From Palsa-147 sp963771905 (GTDB taxonomy: Bacteria > Acidobacteriota > Terriglobia > Acidiferrales > UBA7541), in the NCBI GenBank assembly GCA_963771905.1, contig CAVYVI010000009.1:682001-746000 (forward strand): a stretch of 64,000 nt of DNA, in the 5' to 3' direction. Shown here one piece after another: positions 26,377 to 36,366 of the stretch. Under the pieces are notes generated by a model. That model was not told where the DNA came from and ran no database searches. It saw nothing but the letters and a program-made list of their open reading frames with translations. The first letter of the stretch is position 1; every line of letters starts with the position of its first letter. The translations under genes were made by a program, and so were the position numbers.

Positions 26377-26712
26377 ATGACGAACCATTCTTCGCGATTC
26401 GGCAACCTGCCACGAGAAATGCGGGAAATTCTGGAGCTGGTCGGCAATCAAGACAATGGAGTTCCCAAGGGACTTTCGCGCTGCGTAGCCTGCGGAGATT
26501 GGAAGGGCCGATGTCTCTCGCGCAATCCGCTTGAGTGGCATCTGGGCCCCGGACCGGTGAGGTGCCGCTGCGACGCAAACATTTGTTCAAAGTGCGGGGA
26601 ACCGATCTATACCTACCGCCTCGGCTCGAATGTTTACGACGAGGACGCCGGGCGGGTATTACATGTTCCTGGGATGATTGGGGCTTCGCATCAGTGTCGC
26701 CTGCGAAAGTGA
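26377..26712 (+). CDS. Cys-rich zinc-ribbon-like hypothetical protein
   Basis: 111 residues. Two Cys clusters (CVACGDWKGRC and CRCDANICSKCGEPIY) suggest one or two zinc-ribbon or knuckle folds, with a C-terminal His/Cys (ASHQC). GAGAGGAG lies upstream of the ATG. No family is recognised; it may bind nucleic acid or protein. It is the first gene after the riboswitch-like RNA and terminator. It overlaps by a few bases a remnant of the 140-residue accessory gene. Confidence 0.55.
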   Translation: MTNHSSRFGNLPREMREILELVGNQDNGVPKGLSRCVACGDWKGRCLSRNPLEWHLGPGPVRCRCDANICSKCGEPIYTYRLGSNVYDEDAGRVLHVPGMIGASHQCRLRK

Positions 26713-26787
26713 TTCTCGGCTGCGGGCGCAACATTCGCTGGAGCGATGGTACAGACGACGATGGTTGGTGCTGACGTTGACGAGTGA
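26709..26787 (+). pseudogene. 3' remnant of the 140-residue accessory gene
   Basis: The last 24 codons (SAAGATFAGAMVQTTMVGAD and end) match the C-termini of the accessory genes at 10447 and 40769, and, as in those, similarity ends at the TGA. The rest of the gene is missing. It marks the right end of a lost recombinase unit. Confidence 0.7.
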
Positions 26788-27209
26788 ATTCGCAAGCGCG
26801 TTGGCTCAGTTTAGGGGGAACAGCCCATCGTACAGAGATACAGCATCGTGATTCCGGGTTTGGTTCATACAGGTTCAGCTCATGGAGATCAATCCGAGCG
26901 TCCACAAAATACCGCATGAGAATCGAACCACGAACGTACATACCGATACCGACGGGAAAGGTGGATGGTGGTCCAGCCAGCGGCGGAATCCCCCTACAAC
27001 GGGTTGCGGCAAGAAGCCGTGTTGCGAAAGTAGGCCACAAATGGCGCAGTTTGGGGCTGTGAAGGTATGGATGACAGCCCGTCGGGAGGGCCTCCGATGA
27101 GAATCGCCTTACAAAATCGCGAACATGCGAGGCAGGTGTACTATGGTGCCGTTTTCGAGATCAAAAAGGAAATTCCGGGTGATATCTTCGTCTCTCACCT
27201 GGAGGCAAA
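26788..27209 (+). other. Intergenic region, no gene seen
   Basis: 422 bp between the accessory-gene remnant and the TPR gene. Only short unsupported open frames are present. GGAGG at the right end belongs to the TPR gene at 27210. Confidence 0.5.
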
Positions 27210-28895
27210 ATGACGAATCTGCTTTATGGGAAAGCCCCTGTTCGGATGCATCAGGCCTGCTTCGTTCTCGTGCTCTTGCCCGTTTTCGCGTGCTTGCTTC
27301 AGGCGACGACCATTCCAGGCTTGGGCACGGCGACATTTCCGACCTCGACGCACTCGGCGGCTGCGCAGCACGACTTTATACGCGGTCTGTTGTTGCTGCA
27401 CGTTTTTGAATATGACGCGGCGGCCAAGTCGTTTGTTGCCGCGGAAAAGCTCGACCCCGAATTTGCCATGGCTTACTGGGGCGAGGCGATGACCTTCAAT
27501 CATCCGGTCTGGAACCAGCTAGATGTCAGCGCGGGTCAGGGTGCTCTCGACAAATTCGCACCCACGCCTGAAGCGCGCGCCCGCCGCATTGCCGATCCGC
27601 GCGAACGCGCCTATATGAGCGCGGTTGAAATCCTGTACAGCGGCCTCGGCACAAAGCGCGAGCGCGATGCGAAGTACGCGGACGCGATGCAGCGTTTGAG
27701 CCAGGCTCATCCTAAGGACGATGAGACGCAGCTCTTCTACGCCTTGGCGTTGCTAGGCAAGAGTGAGGGCGTCCGCGATGTGCCCACGTATCTGAAGGCT
27801 GCGCTAATTGCCAAGGCCGTTTTCATGAGAAACCCTGACCATCCCGGCGCGGCCCACTATTGGATTCATGGCATGGACGACCCGCAGCATGCCGCCGGTG
27901 CACTCGTGGCGGCCCACGCTTTGTCCAAGATCGCCCCGGATGCGGCCCACGCCCTACATATGTGCTCGCACATCTTTATGGCGCTTGGCATGTGGGACGA
28001 CGTGGTGCGCGCCAACGTCGCCGCCACCTCCGTCGAAAACCGCCAGGCAACTGCGGCAGGAAAGCCTCCGGTCTCCTGCGGCCATTACAACTATTGGCTC
28101 GTCTACGGCTATCTGGAACAGGGCCGCTTCGCGGAGGCAAAAAAAGTGATTGCCGCCTGCCGCGATGAGGCCATGGAACCGGGCATGGCCGCCCTAGCCG
28201 TCGCTACGGTTGACCCTGACGCTGCAAAAGTCCCCTCTTTTGTCGAGATGCGTGCTCGCTACATCGTCGACACTGGCCGTTGGCACGGCCAGGTTGCCGC
28301 CTGGAACGTCGACATGGGCGGCGCGCTCATACCGGAATTCAACCACGCGTTCGGCACGGGTTTTGCCGCCGCTGAACTTGGCGATCTCCCCGCCGCGCGA
28401 CAATCTCTGGCCACCCTCGACCGGCTTTTACCTCAGCTCCCCTCCGTTTTTGACCATGCCGGGCTTCCGGCCGGTGATCCCGCGCGGCGTGTCCCAGAAA
28501 TTCAAAAAATGCAGATTCAAGCGTTGATCCTCTCCGCCGAAGGCCATGACGAACAGGCGGTCGCCTTCATGCAGCAGGCCGTGGCGGCGGGGAACGACTT
28601 GCCCTACGCGTTCGGTCCGCCCTATCCTGAAAAACCTCCTGATGAACTTCTCGGAGAGCTTCTGCTTAAGGAGAAAAAAGCACCTCAGGCGCGTGCGGCG
28701 TTCCAAGCCTCTCTGAAGCGCGCTCCGAACCGAACGCAATCTTTGTTGGGGCTGGCGCGCGCCGAGAGCGTCATGGGCGACAAAACGGCAGCCACGTTCA
28801 GCTACCGTGAACTTCTCCAGATTTGGAAAAACGCAGACACGGGTTATGCGCCGAGAGAAGAGGCTCGGCGCTATCTTTCAACACCCTCGCGTTGA
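27210..28895 (+). CDS. Exported TPR-rich protein
   Basis: 561 residues. Signal peptide (ACFVLVLLPVFACLLQA), then helical-repeat sequence throughout, for example HDFIRGLLLLHVFEYDAAA, FAMAYWGEAMTFNHPVW and SHIFMALGMWDDVVRAN. Proteins of this type (often annotated as TPR-domain proteins of soil bacteria) carry conserved His/Trp residues in AYWGEAMTFNHPVW and HYWIHGMDDPQHA; a metal or ligand site is possible but unproven. GGAGG lies five bases upstream of the chosen ATG; an alternative ATG at 27246 would start nearer the signal. It is GC-rich with core-like codon use, unlike the AT-richer recombinase units beside it, so it may be original chromosome or a separate cargo gene. Confidence 0.75.
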   Translation: MTNLLYGKAPVRMHQACFVLVLLPVFACLLQATTIPGLGTATFPTSTHSAAAQHDFIRGLLLLHVFEYDAAAKSFVAAEKLDPEFAMAYWGEAMTFNHPVWNQLDVSAGQGALDKFAPTPEARARRIADPRERAYMSAVEILYSGLGTKRERDAKYADAMQRLSQAHPKDDETQLFYALALLGKSEGVRDVPTYLKAALIAKAVFMRNPDHPGAAHYWIHGMDDPQHAAGALVAAHALSKIAPDAAHALHMCSHIFMALGMWDDVVRANVAATSVENRQATAAGKPPVSCGHYNYWLVYGYLEQGRFAEAKKVIAACRDEAMEPGMAALAVATVDPDAAKVPSFVEMRARYIVDTGRWHGQVAAWNVDMGGALIPEFNHAFGTGFAAAELGDLPAARQSLATLDRLLPQLPSVFDHAGLPAGDPARRVPEIQKMQIQALILSAEGHDEQAVAFMQQAVAAGNDLPYAFGPPYPEKPPDELLGELLLKEKKAPQARAAFQASLKRAPNRTQSLLGLARAESVMGDKTAATFSYRELLQIWKNADTGYAPREEARRYLSTPSR

Positions 28896-28954
28896 ACCTG
28901 AATTCCGAAATTGAATCGCACTGTCTTGCCCTAACTCGGTTAAGTTTCGGTTGG

Positions 28955-29286
28955 ATGGAAGAAACGCCGAGGAGGACAAAACACTGCACGGGCAAATTGT
29001 TCGTCTTCAGCACCTATGAGAGTAAGAAGGCGCATTGGGTGTTTGACTTCAGCGGAAAGCGGTGCATCCGACGCGCACGTTCGACATGCCAGAACAGTAC
29101 AAGAACCTATTCGGTTTTAGCGCAGAAGGACGCGGGCTAGTTGCCATCTTCCCGCTCGACGTCTGGACTGAAAGCAACGATGTTCACGTGGTCTTCGACA
29201 CAGGGATTCCAAGTTCGCACGGCGTTGGGGACGTGGGTGGCTGTACGGACCGCAAAGTACGGATCAACCTGAAGGATGTTCGTTGA
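28955..29286 (+). pseudogene. Possible frameshifted small hypothetical gene
   Basis: Two overlapping reading frames look like one broken gene. The first part (TGKLFVFSTYESKKAHWVFD) and the second (FDMPEQYKNLFGFSAEGRG, then SNDVHVVFDTGIPSS) would join through a single-base shift near 29060. The second part ends in a TGA at 29286. No family is recognised. The remainder of 28896-29568 has no convincing gene. Confidence 0.35.
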
Positions 29287-29568
29287 CGAAGCCCGGCTGA
29301 GCTTTCTTTTCTGACGATCAAAGACTCAGAACATGCAGTTTCTTGTGGTGGCCGCGGCGAGCAACCTACGTCAAGATTCTCTTTTTCTCAGGCACTGGCA
29401 TCCTTTCAACAGAATCGTCGAGCGCGTCTTCTCTTTAAAAATCGGCCGATTTTTAGAGTATGTGCCTCATCTTTAGAAGGGGATCGAAATGAAAAGCGAA
29501 AATAAGCCCTACCCAGCCACTAGCTGCTGATACTGGAAACCACTCTAGCCTCGTGCGTCGGCCTTCTG

Positions 29569-29635
29569 AAGGGTTTGGCCCACTGAGGCGCCGAAAAACG
29601 CACGGTACAGCCCGCTGACGTTATTTGAACAGGTC
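29569..29635 (+). repeat. Conserved 67-bp block upstream of recombinase unit 2
   Basis: The counterpart of 9204-9270, with about nine substitutions concentrated in the left third. It lies about 100 bp before the unit 2 regulator gene and probably marks the left part of the mobile unit. Confidence 0.7.
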
Positions 29636-29695
29636 GTGGGAGCGGTTGGAACTTCCGATTGCGCCACAATTGTTGGAGGCCGGAGCTATTAGTTG

Positions 29696-29724
29696 TTGCC
29701 GTTTACTGCCATTTAGTATATACT
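29696..29724 (+). promoter_or_regulatory. Sigma-70-type promoter, unit 2 regulator
   Basis: TTGCCG, 17 bp, TATACT, with the ATG of the regulator only nine bases after the -10 box. A transcript would be leaderless or nearly so, the same arrangement as in units 1 and 3. Confidence 0.6.
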
Positions 29725-29733
29725 GGTGTCTCT

Positions 29734-29877
29734 ATGAAGGATCGGACTAACATCTACCTCAGGTCGGGCCAGATGAAGAAGCTGAAGGCGCTCAACGAAA
29801 AGACTGGAGCGCCGGTAGCCGAGCTGATCAGACGTGCACTGGATGAGTATTTAGCCAAGAGGGCCAAAGAAAAGTAG
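29734..29877 (+). CDS. Ribbon-helix-helix regulator of recombinase unit 2
   Basis: 47 residues. RTNIYLRSGQMKKLKALNEK provides the N-terminal beta strand and helix 1, and GAPVAELIRRALDEYLAKR helix 2, the standard CopG/Arc-type ribbon-helix-helix fold. Homologous to the product at 39830-39973 (GAPVAELIRRA in both). It lies 69 bp upstream of recombinase 2. Such proteins usually repress their own promoter and bind as dimers; it probably controls the recombinase. Confidence 0.8.
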   Translation: MKDRTNIYLRSGQMKKLKALNEKTGAPVAELIRRALDEYLAKRAKEK

Positions 29878-29946
29878 AGAGCGGGACGCCGCAGTGTTCT
29901 AAGCACCGCGACGCCCCTGACCAATTCGACCCAGTAGGAGGTCGAA

Positions 29947-30570
29947 ATGGCTTCAAGAATATTACGACAAGAAAGCTCTGATCCCACCACCGTCCGTGCT
30001 GCCATTTATGCGCGCGTCTCCACACTCAACGGCAGCCAGGATCCCTCGATGCAGACTAGAGAGCTGGAGGAATACTGTCAACGAAGAGGCTGGCAGATTC
30101 ACGACCTGTACGTTGACAACGGTGTGTCTGGCAAGAAGGATTCCCGACCACAGCTCAATAGAATGATGCAGGACGCCCACGAGCGGCGGTTCGATGTAGT
30201 CGTCGTGTGGCGGTTTGACCGTTTCGCTCGCTCCGTTTCCCATTTGCTCCGTGCCTTGGAAACTTTCAACGCGCTTGGAGTCCAGTTCGTATCGCTGTCG
30301 GAGCAAGTCGATACTTCCACCCCAACAGGGAAGATGATATTTACAGTTCTAGGTGCTGTCGCCGAACTCGAACGGAATCTGATCGTGGAAAGAGTTCGCG
30401 CAGGTCTGCGTCATGCGCGAGCAAAAGGAAAACGGCTCGGACGCCCGAAGAAGTCTGTTGACCGGACTCAGATCGCAACTTTGCGGGCTGCCGGGAACTC
30501 GTGGCGGACGATTTCCCGCGAGATGGGCGTATCTGTTGGGACGGTTTTCGCCGCTGCTCAAGGAAGCTAG
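29947..30570 (+). CDS. Small serine recombinase, unit 2
   Basis: 207 residues, more than 90% identical to unit 1 and unit 3 recombinases. Ser25 in IYARVSTLNG is the catalytic residue. The DNA-binding C-terminal HTH is intact. The GGAGGTCGA leader before the ATG matches unit 1. Unlike units 1 and 3, no 140-residue accessory gene follows; similarity to the other units ends about 25 bp after the stop codon, and the 103-bp tandem duplication lies beyond. This unit therefore appears to have lost its right half. Confidence 0.93.
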   Translation: MASRILRQESSDPTTVRAAIYARVSTLNGSQDPSMQTRELEEYCQRRGWQIHDLYVDNGVSGKKDSRPQLNRMMQDAHERRFDVVVVWRFDRFARSVSHLLRALETFNALGVQFVSLSEQVDTSTPTGKMIFTVLGAVAELERNLIVERVRAGLRHARAKGKRLGRPKKSVDRTQIATLRAAGNSWRTISREMGVSVGTVFAAAQGS

Positions 30571-30685
30571 AAAACCCACGCAAGTACAGTGGAGCTGATG
30601 CCCGCGCAATTACGCCGGACACCCTCACGAAAACGCTTGTCACCCAGCCTCAGCAAAGAATGGCCTGCACATCGAAATCAACCGC

Positions 30686-30891
30686 CGGATTTCATATCCG
30701 TTCTTGCGTCCGCGGGACTGGCTTGGAAGAACCGCGAAGTCCATTTTGTGGAGAAATGACAGGTTGAAGCGATATCGCACTCATCAAACGGATTTCATAT
30801 CCGTTCTTGCGTCCGCGGGACTGGCTTGGAAGAACCGCGAAGTCCATTTTGTGGAGAAATGACAGGTTGAAGCGATATCGCACTCATCAAA
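30686..30891 (+). repeat. Perfect 103-bp tandem duplication
   Basis: Two head-to-tail copies (30686-30788 and 30789-30891), identical as read. Each begins CGGATTTCATATCCG (an inverted repeat, CGGAT...ATCCG) and ends CACTCATCAAA. No gene spans it. The absence of differences points to a recent event. Confidence 0.9.
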
Positions 30892-31529
30892 TGTCCTGAG
30901 CGGAAGGCGTACCGTGATGATAGACGTCGAAAACAGCGCCTACTGCTAAGTCGGCCCTCCGTCGCGAACTCTGAGCACTGTCTTAGGTTGCTTCACTTTC
31001 ACAGTTTCATAATCGTTTCTCCAGGGCCGCCATTCTGCGGAATCACTCGCTCGCCGACCTCGGTCTTGCTGTGGCATCCATAGAATATCCCTGCGGATAG
31101 GCAGACCGAGCACGGCGGGCGATCGAGGAGTTCTTCGAGTCTCAAAATCCCCCGCAGTATCACGAGGGAATCGGAAGCGTCGCGCCCGCCGACGCGTGCT
31201 GCGGCTGGCGGCAGGCCATCCTGAGACGGAAAATAGAAAAAAACGCGCTAAGCGCAAAGAGCTGTCCGATAAAATCGCGGCCACGAGGACTTTACAATCA
31301 TGGGTGCGCTCACGCTTGAACCGTAGCTAAGAACTGGCTTCACGTACTGCCAGCGGCGCTGAAGTCAAACAGCGTTACTATCCCGCCCCTGTCGAAGACG
31401 TCTTCATCCTCGCCTCCGAAATCCACTAAAATGATTTCCACAGAGAACGAGTTGGTAAATCGCTGGCGGTAATATTGACTTTACTCATTGAATTAGATAC
31501 AAGGGCGCAATAAGCTATCGGGGGACTTA
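30892..31529 (+). other. Intergenic region, no convincing gene
   Basis: 638 bp between the tandem duplication and the plus-strand Rhs gene. Only weak, low-complexity open frames are present (Arg/Ser-rich on the minus strand). The last 80 bp are AT-richer and probably hold the Rhs promoter, but no clear -35/-10 pair was assigned. Confidence 0.4.
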
Positions 31530-34500
31530 ATGAACTATAAAATGAGACTTCCCGCTTCAGCGATTTTCGTCCTCGCGCTCGCGTCTCCACTCTTCGCACA
31601 AAGCCCATACCCTTATGATCCCGTTTTGGATGCTGGGATGCACGACCTGCAGTCGTACCAAGGGGCGGATATAGATTCGGTAAACCTTGCGACAGGAAAT
31701 CTCTCGCTGCACATTCCACTAATTTCCTACCCTCAGCGCGGGGGCAAACTCCATTTAGACTATTTCATCGCTTACTCGAGCGGCGCACTCGTCCAGTTCA
31801 AGGCTCCGGACAACGGGCCCGCGGACTGGCAGTCGGCTGCCGGACCCTACGCCGCCCTTACTGCGATCTCGATCGTGAACAAGAATTTTCCAGGAGTCGC
31901 GTTCGTGACCACGCAAACTGGCACGGACACCTCCATTAGCCAAGCATTTATTTCGGAAGGCGATGGGACGAAGCATCCAGCGGGTTTTATCAATTCCAAT
32001 CAGGTGAGATCATTAGACAGCTCCGGGTTCCTTGCGACCGTCCCTACTAGCGGCGGCCAGGTCATTGTAGACGGTGACGGTATCACTACGACTTCTGTTC
32101 CTAACACCAATATTTCAACCGCCGCCGACCCCAACGGGAATGAGATGACCTATTCTGCCGCCGGCTCATTCGTTGGAATCACAGACACAATGGGGAGAAA
32201 GATACCCACATCCGCGACCAGCGGCACCTGGAGCGTCCCAGGCATAAACGGCGGACTGGCGAACTTTACTTTCAGCGGGCCAACCAACGATCAAGTAATA
32301 ACCCTTCCCAACCTGACGAGCTACACTTTCCAGTTCACTAACATAACCCTCCCCCTGCTTTTCAGGCAGACTACTGCCCAAACCTATCCTGCGCTCACTA
32401 AGGTGACTCTTCCCGCCGGCGGAAGCATCACCTACACGTATGCCTTGACACCAACGCAATCCCCTTGCGCAACGGGATCAAATTTTTACTTTCCTGTGCT
32501 TTCTCGATCCGTCGATGCCAATGACGGAACAGGACCTAAGACTTGGACGTACTCTTACAATCTCTCCACCGGCGTCACGACTGTAACCGATCCACTCGGC
32601 AATAAGTCCGTCCATACTTTTGGTCTCAATCCGTGTCTGGCACCCTATGAGACCGAAGTCCAAGAATCTGACAGCACTGGCCACCTGCTCAAAACGGTCA
32701 ATACGACCTACTCTTACATCAGCAACGCTGACACATACGAGTACTTTAATGTGCTTCCAAAGACCGTCACTACCATCTGGCCAAACGGTCAGCAGCAACA
32801 ATTGTCTTCTACCTATGATTCCGGCAACGGATTCAGCTTTACGTTTGGCGTCTTGGATTTCGTGAACGGCCCCCAGTTCGATCCGACGCCATCCGGCTAT
32901 ACGAGCAACCCGTGGAGCGTCACCGCCACTGACTATGGAAATGGATCTCCCGGATCGGTCTTGCGAAAGACCAATACGACTTACATGGCCTTCGCCGGAC
33001 CCAATGCTTCCTCCTATTTTGCCAACAATCTTCTCTCCCTCCCATACACCGTCCAAACCCTGAACGTTTCTGGGTACAAGTGCTCCGAAGTCGACTACGC
33101 CTACGATGTTTCAACACGGCTTTTCTCTTCGGGCGTATCAGAACAGCACGTCGCCGCGCCCAATGCGTTCCGCGGCAACGTCTCCTCCTTGACAAATCAG
33201 CTGAGCAGCACTCCCTGTCAATCCGGCGGGACGTGGACGGCCATTACCTCCTATCGCAACGTTTATGACACCGGAATGCCGTATCAGAACATCGACCCGC
33301 TGAATCACACTGCCACCTTCAGCTACTCGTCCGCGTACTACGGCACGTATCCCACAACCATTTCCAATGCACTCAGCCAGAGCACTCTCTATACGTACGA
33401 TTTCAATTCTGGCCTGGTCACGTCGGTAAAGGATCCCAACTCACAAACCACGAGCTACTCGTACGACGTGATGTGGAGACTTGCGCAAGCCAACTTCCCG
33501 GACGGCGGCCAAACCACGATCACGCGCCAGGAGACATCTTATCCGTTTTCCGCAACGTCCACTCAGATCGCCTCGCCCTCGCCGTCGATAGCAAGGACCA
33601 ATTTCTTCGACGGATTGGGACGAGTCAGCGAGTCCCGATTCAACTCCGACCCTGCCTGCTCGGCCCCAAATGTCAATACAACCACCACAACCTTTGACGC
33701 GCTCGGACGAAAAGCCTCCGTCAGCAATCCGTACTGTTCGACCTCTGACCCGACGTACGGCATCACCACGTATTCGTACGACGCCTTGAATCGGACCACT
33801 GTGATTACGAATCCGGATAGCACGACGATCCTTAACACCTACACGGGCGCCGCGACCGAAACGCAGGACGAAGGAAATGGCGCGGAGCGCGTCTCGCGCA
33901 TTTCGCAGATCGACGGCCTCGGACGCATGGTGACAGCTTGCGAGGTCAGCGGCACGACCCAGCTTGGCTCGGGTAAAACGCCAGCGGCCTGCGGACAGGC
34001 TATCGCTGGCACGGGGTTTCTCACCAGCTATTCGTATGACGCCCTCGATAATTTGCTCAGAGTATCGCAAGGCATCTTCCTTCCGCGATCCTTCTCCTAT
34101 GACTCACTTTCACGTTTGACGCAGGCCAACAATCCCGAGTCCGGCACTATCTCGTACGTTTACGACGCGGACGGCAACATCACGAGCCGCACCGCACCAG
34201 AGGCAAATCAAACGAGCGCGTCAACAACCGACATCACGACAATGACGTACGACGCTCTCAACCGGCTTACGGCCAAGTCGTATAGCCAAAGTTTGAACAC
34301 CGTTAGCTTCGCATATGACGCGACAACCGTCTCGAATGGTATTGGACGGATGACCTCCGCCATCGCCAAAACGCCCGCGATATTTTTTATACCGCCACCC
34401 GACGTGACCACAGGCGATGTGCTCATTACAATGGATGTTTCGAGCGAAATCTTTGGCTATGATGCAATGGGCCGGGTTATCGACAACTCGCAATGCACGC

Positions 34501-36320
34501 CGAGCAACTGTCCCTCGGGCGATTTGCCGGTGAAGTACACCTACGATCTCGCGGGCCACACCACCTCGACGACCAACGGAGCCGGAGTAATGCTGTCCGA
34601 AACCAACGACGGCGGCGGCAGAGTGATGTCCGTCGCCAGCAGCCTGGACGACGCGCAGCACCCTACTCCCCTTATCAGCAAAATGACCTACAACGGTCCT
34701 GGCGAGGAAATCGCGGCCTCATTGGGCAACACTCTGAATGAAACGGCAGCCTACGACAAACGGACCAGAGTAACCTCTTTCGCGGCTGGCTCCGTTTACA
34801 ACTACTCCCTAACGTATGAGCCGGACACCGACATCCACACCGCCGACGACAGCGTGAATAGCAACTGGACCTATACGTACGACTCGTTCAATCGGCTGTC
34901 CACCTCGTCCAGCGCGGCCCAATCGTATAGCTATGTTTATGATCGCTTCGGAAACCGCTGGCAGCAGAACGTCACGGGAGGGACCGGACTTCAATCCACC
35001 CTGAGCTTTATGGGCGTCGGTCTACTCGGCCCCACAAACCAAGCCGACACCTATTCTTACGACGCCGCCGGGAATCTCCTCAACGACGGCGTGAATTCGT
35101 ATCTATACGACGACGAGAACAGGATCGTGCAGGTCAGCGGGAGCAGCGGTTTAACAATATACATTTATGATGCTATGGGCCGGCGCGTCGAAAAATCCAG
35201 TGCCACGGAAACGGTCGACTTCGTGAACGACCTCGCCGGCAAGAAAATTACGGAGCTAAACCCACCGGGAGTCATGCTCCGCGGTGAAGTGTTTGCCGCA
35301 GGACGCCATGTCGCGACGTACTGGAATGGCACCACCTACTTTGACCATGCCGACTGGCTTGGGAGTGAGCGCGCCCGCAGCACCTATCAAGGTGCCCTCG
35401 CCGAAACCTGCACCAGCCTCCCATTCGGCGACGGCCTCACCTGCAGCAATTCAGACCCCAGTCCGCTACACTTCACCGGCAAAGAACGCGACGCGGAATC
35501 CGGCCTCGATAACTTCGGGGCGCGCTACAATTCCTCCAGCCTGGGTCGGTTCATGTCTCCCGACCCAGCTGGTATGATGGCAGTTGACATAGGAAATCCT
35601 CAGACCTTCAACCGCTATGCTTACGTGCTCAACAATCCGCTTTCGTTCACCGATCCGTTTGGCCTCGACTGCGTTTACCTCAATGCTTCAGGAACAGGAG
35701 TCGCGAAGAACGGAATCGACCAGAACAGCAGCTCCGGGGAATGCGGGAAGACTGGTGGCTACTGGGTCGAAGGAACAGTGACCCAGGTAAATATCGATCC
35801 CAACGCAACAACGATCTCGCTTACGGGAACGACAAATGGAACGAACACGACCGGTACCTCCTACCAGCAGTACACGACGGTTTCGATCGGCTTATTCGAA
35901 AATTCGTTCTTCAATCCAGCCGCTCACATTGCGTTCGGCATCGGCAACGACCCTCTTTACGGCCTCAACCCTAGGAGCGATTGGCAGTTCATTAAGTATG
36001 CGATTTCTCGCCGGACGTCAGGACATGTGGGCGGCGGCCCCGGCGTTCCTGGGGCGGTGAAGCTCCAGCCTGGCAAGCCAGCTTTGGAGGCACGCATACC
36101 AGTAACAGGGATGCAAGCGCAAATGGTTCAAAATGGAATCAACCAGGGTATACAAAACCCCCCGAACTATGACGTTGGCGGAGGCATGGCAACTTGCGAC
36201 TGTGCCAGTTGGCCGCAGCAAATCCTCGGGGACGCCGGGATAAATACCGGCGCTGCGACTCAAGATCCAGGCACGCTGATGAACCAGATAGATAATCTAT
36301 ATCCTCAACAACAACCGTAG
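31530..36320 (+). CDS. Rhs/YD-repeat polymorphic toxin, permuted-papain-like tip
   Basis: 1596 residues. Signal peptide (ASAIFVLALASPLFAQ), shell entry (SLHIPLISYPQRGGKLHLDY), many YD repeats and the same core end (FTGKERDAESGLDNFGAR, GRFMSPDP) as the minus-strand Rhs gene. The last 216 residues are the unrelated tip. It has a His in AAHIAFGIGNDP (about residue 1466) and a later Cys pair in ATCDCASWPQQIL (about 1556-1558); a His strand before a Cys at a helix start is the order in circularly permuted NlpC/P60 (LRAT-like) peptidases. This suggests an amidase or peptidase toxin, but the call is by eye. The 126-residue membrane protein downstream is the candidate partner. Confidence 0.88.
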   Translation: MNYKMRLPASAIFVLALASPLFAQSPYPYDPVLDAGMHDLQSYQGADIDSVNLATGNLSLHIPLISYPQRGGKLHLDYFIAYSSGALVQFKAPDNGPADWQSAAGPYAALTAISIVNKNFPGVAFVTTQTGTDTSISQAFISEGDGTKHPAGFINSNQVRSLDSSGFLATVPTSGGQVIVDGDGITTTSVPNTNISTAADPNGNEMTYSAAGSFVGITDTMGRKIPTSATSGTWSVPGINGGLANFTFSGPTNDQVITLPNLTSYTFQFTNITLPLLFRQTTAQTYPALTKVTLPAGGSITYTYALTPTQSPCATGSNFYFPVLSRSVDANDGTGPKTWTYSYNLSTGVTTVTDPLGNKSVHTFGLNPCLAPYETEVQESDSTGHLLKTVNTTYSYISNADTYEYFNVLPKTVTTIWPNGQQQQLSSTYDSGNGFSFTFGVLDFVNGPQFDPTPSGYTSNPWSVTATDYGNGSPGSVLRKTNTTYMAFAGPNASSYFANNLLSLPYTVQTLNVSGYKCSEVDYAYDVSTRLFSSGVSEQHVAAPNAFRGNVSSLTNQLSSTPCQSGGTWTAITSYRNVYDTGMPYQNIDPLNHTATFSYSSAYYGTYPTTISNALSQSTLYTYDFNSGLVTSVKDPNSQTTSYSYDVMWRLAQANFPDGGQTTITRQETSYPFSATSTQIASPSPSIARTNFFDGLGRVSESRFNSDPACSAPNVNTTTTTFDALGRKASVSNPYCSTSDPTYGITTYSYDALNRTTVITNPDSTTILNTYTGAATETQDEGNGAERVSRISQIDGLGRMVTACEVSGTTQLGSGKTPAACGQAIAGTGFLTSYSYDALDNLLRVSQGIFLPRSFSYDSLSRLTQANNPESGTISYVYDADGNITSRTAPEANQTSASTTDITTMTYDALNRLTAKSYSQSLNTVSFAYDATTVSNGIGRMTSAIAKTPAIFFIPPPDVTTGDVLITMDVSSEIFGYDAMGRVIDNSQCTPSNCPSGDLPVKYTYDLAGHTTSTTNGAGVMLSETNDGGGRVMSVASSLDDAQHPTPLISKMTYNGPGEEIAASLGNTLNETAAYDKRTRVTSFAAGSVYNYSLTYEPDTDIHTADDSVNSNWTYTYDSFNRLSTSSSAAQSYSYVYDRFGNRWQQNVTGGTGLQSTLSFMGVGLLGPTNQADTYSYDAAGNLLNDGVNSYLYDDENRIVQVSGSSGLTIYIYDAMGRRVEKSSATETVDFVNDLAGKKITELNPPGVMLRGEVFAAGRHVATYWNGTTYFDHADWLGSERARSTYQGALAETCTSLPFGDGLTCSNSDPSPLHFTGKERDAESGLDNFGARYNSSSLGRFMSPDPAGMMAVDIGNPQTFNRYAYVLNNPLSFTDPFGLDCVYLNASGTGVAKNGIDQNSSSGECGKTGGYWVEGTVTQVNIDPNATTISLTGTTNGTNTTGTSYQQYTTVSIGLFENSFFNPAAHIAFGIGNDPLYGLNPRSDWQFIKYAISRRTSGHVGGGPGVPGAVKLQPGKPALEARIPVTGMQAQMVQNGINQGIQNPPNYDVGGGMATCDCASWPQQILGDAGINTGAATQDPGTLMNQIDNLYPQQQP

Positions 36321-36366
36321 CAGTGGATAAGGAGATGCCCTTGACCGCTGCAGGTGAAAGGGTCTT

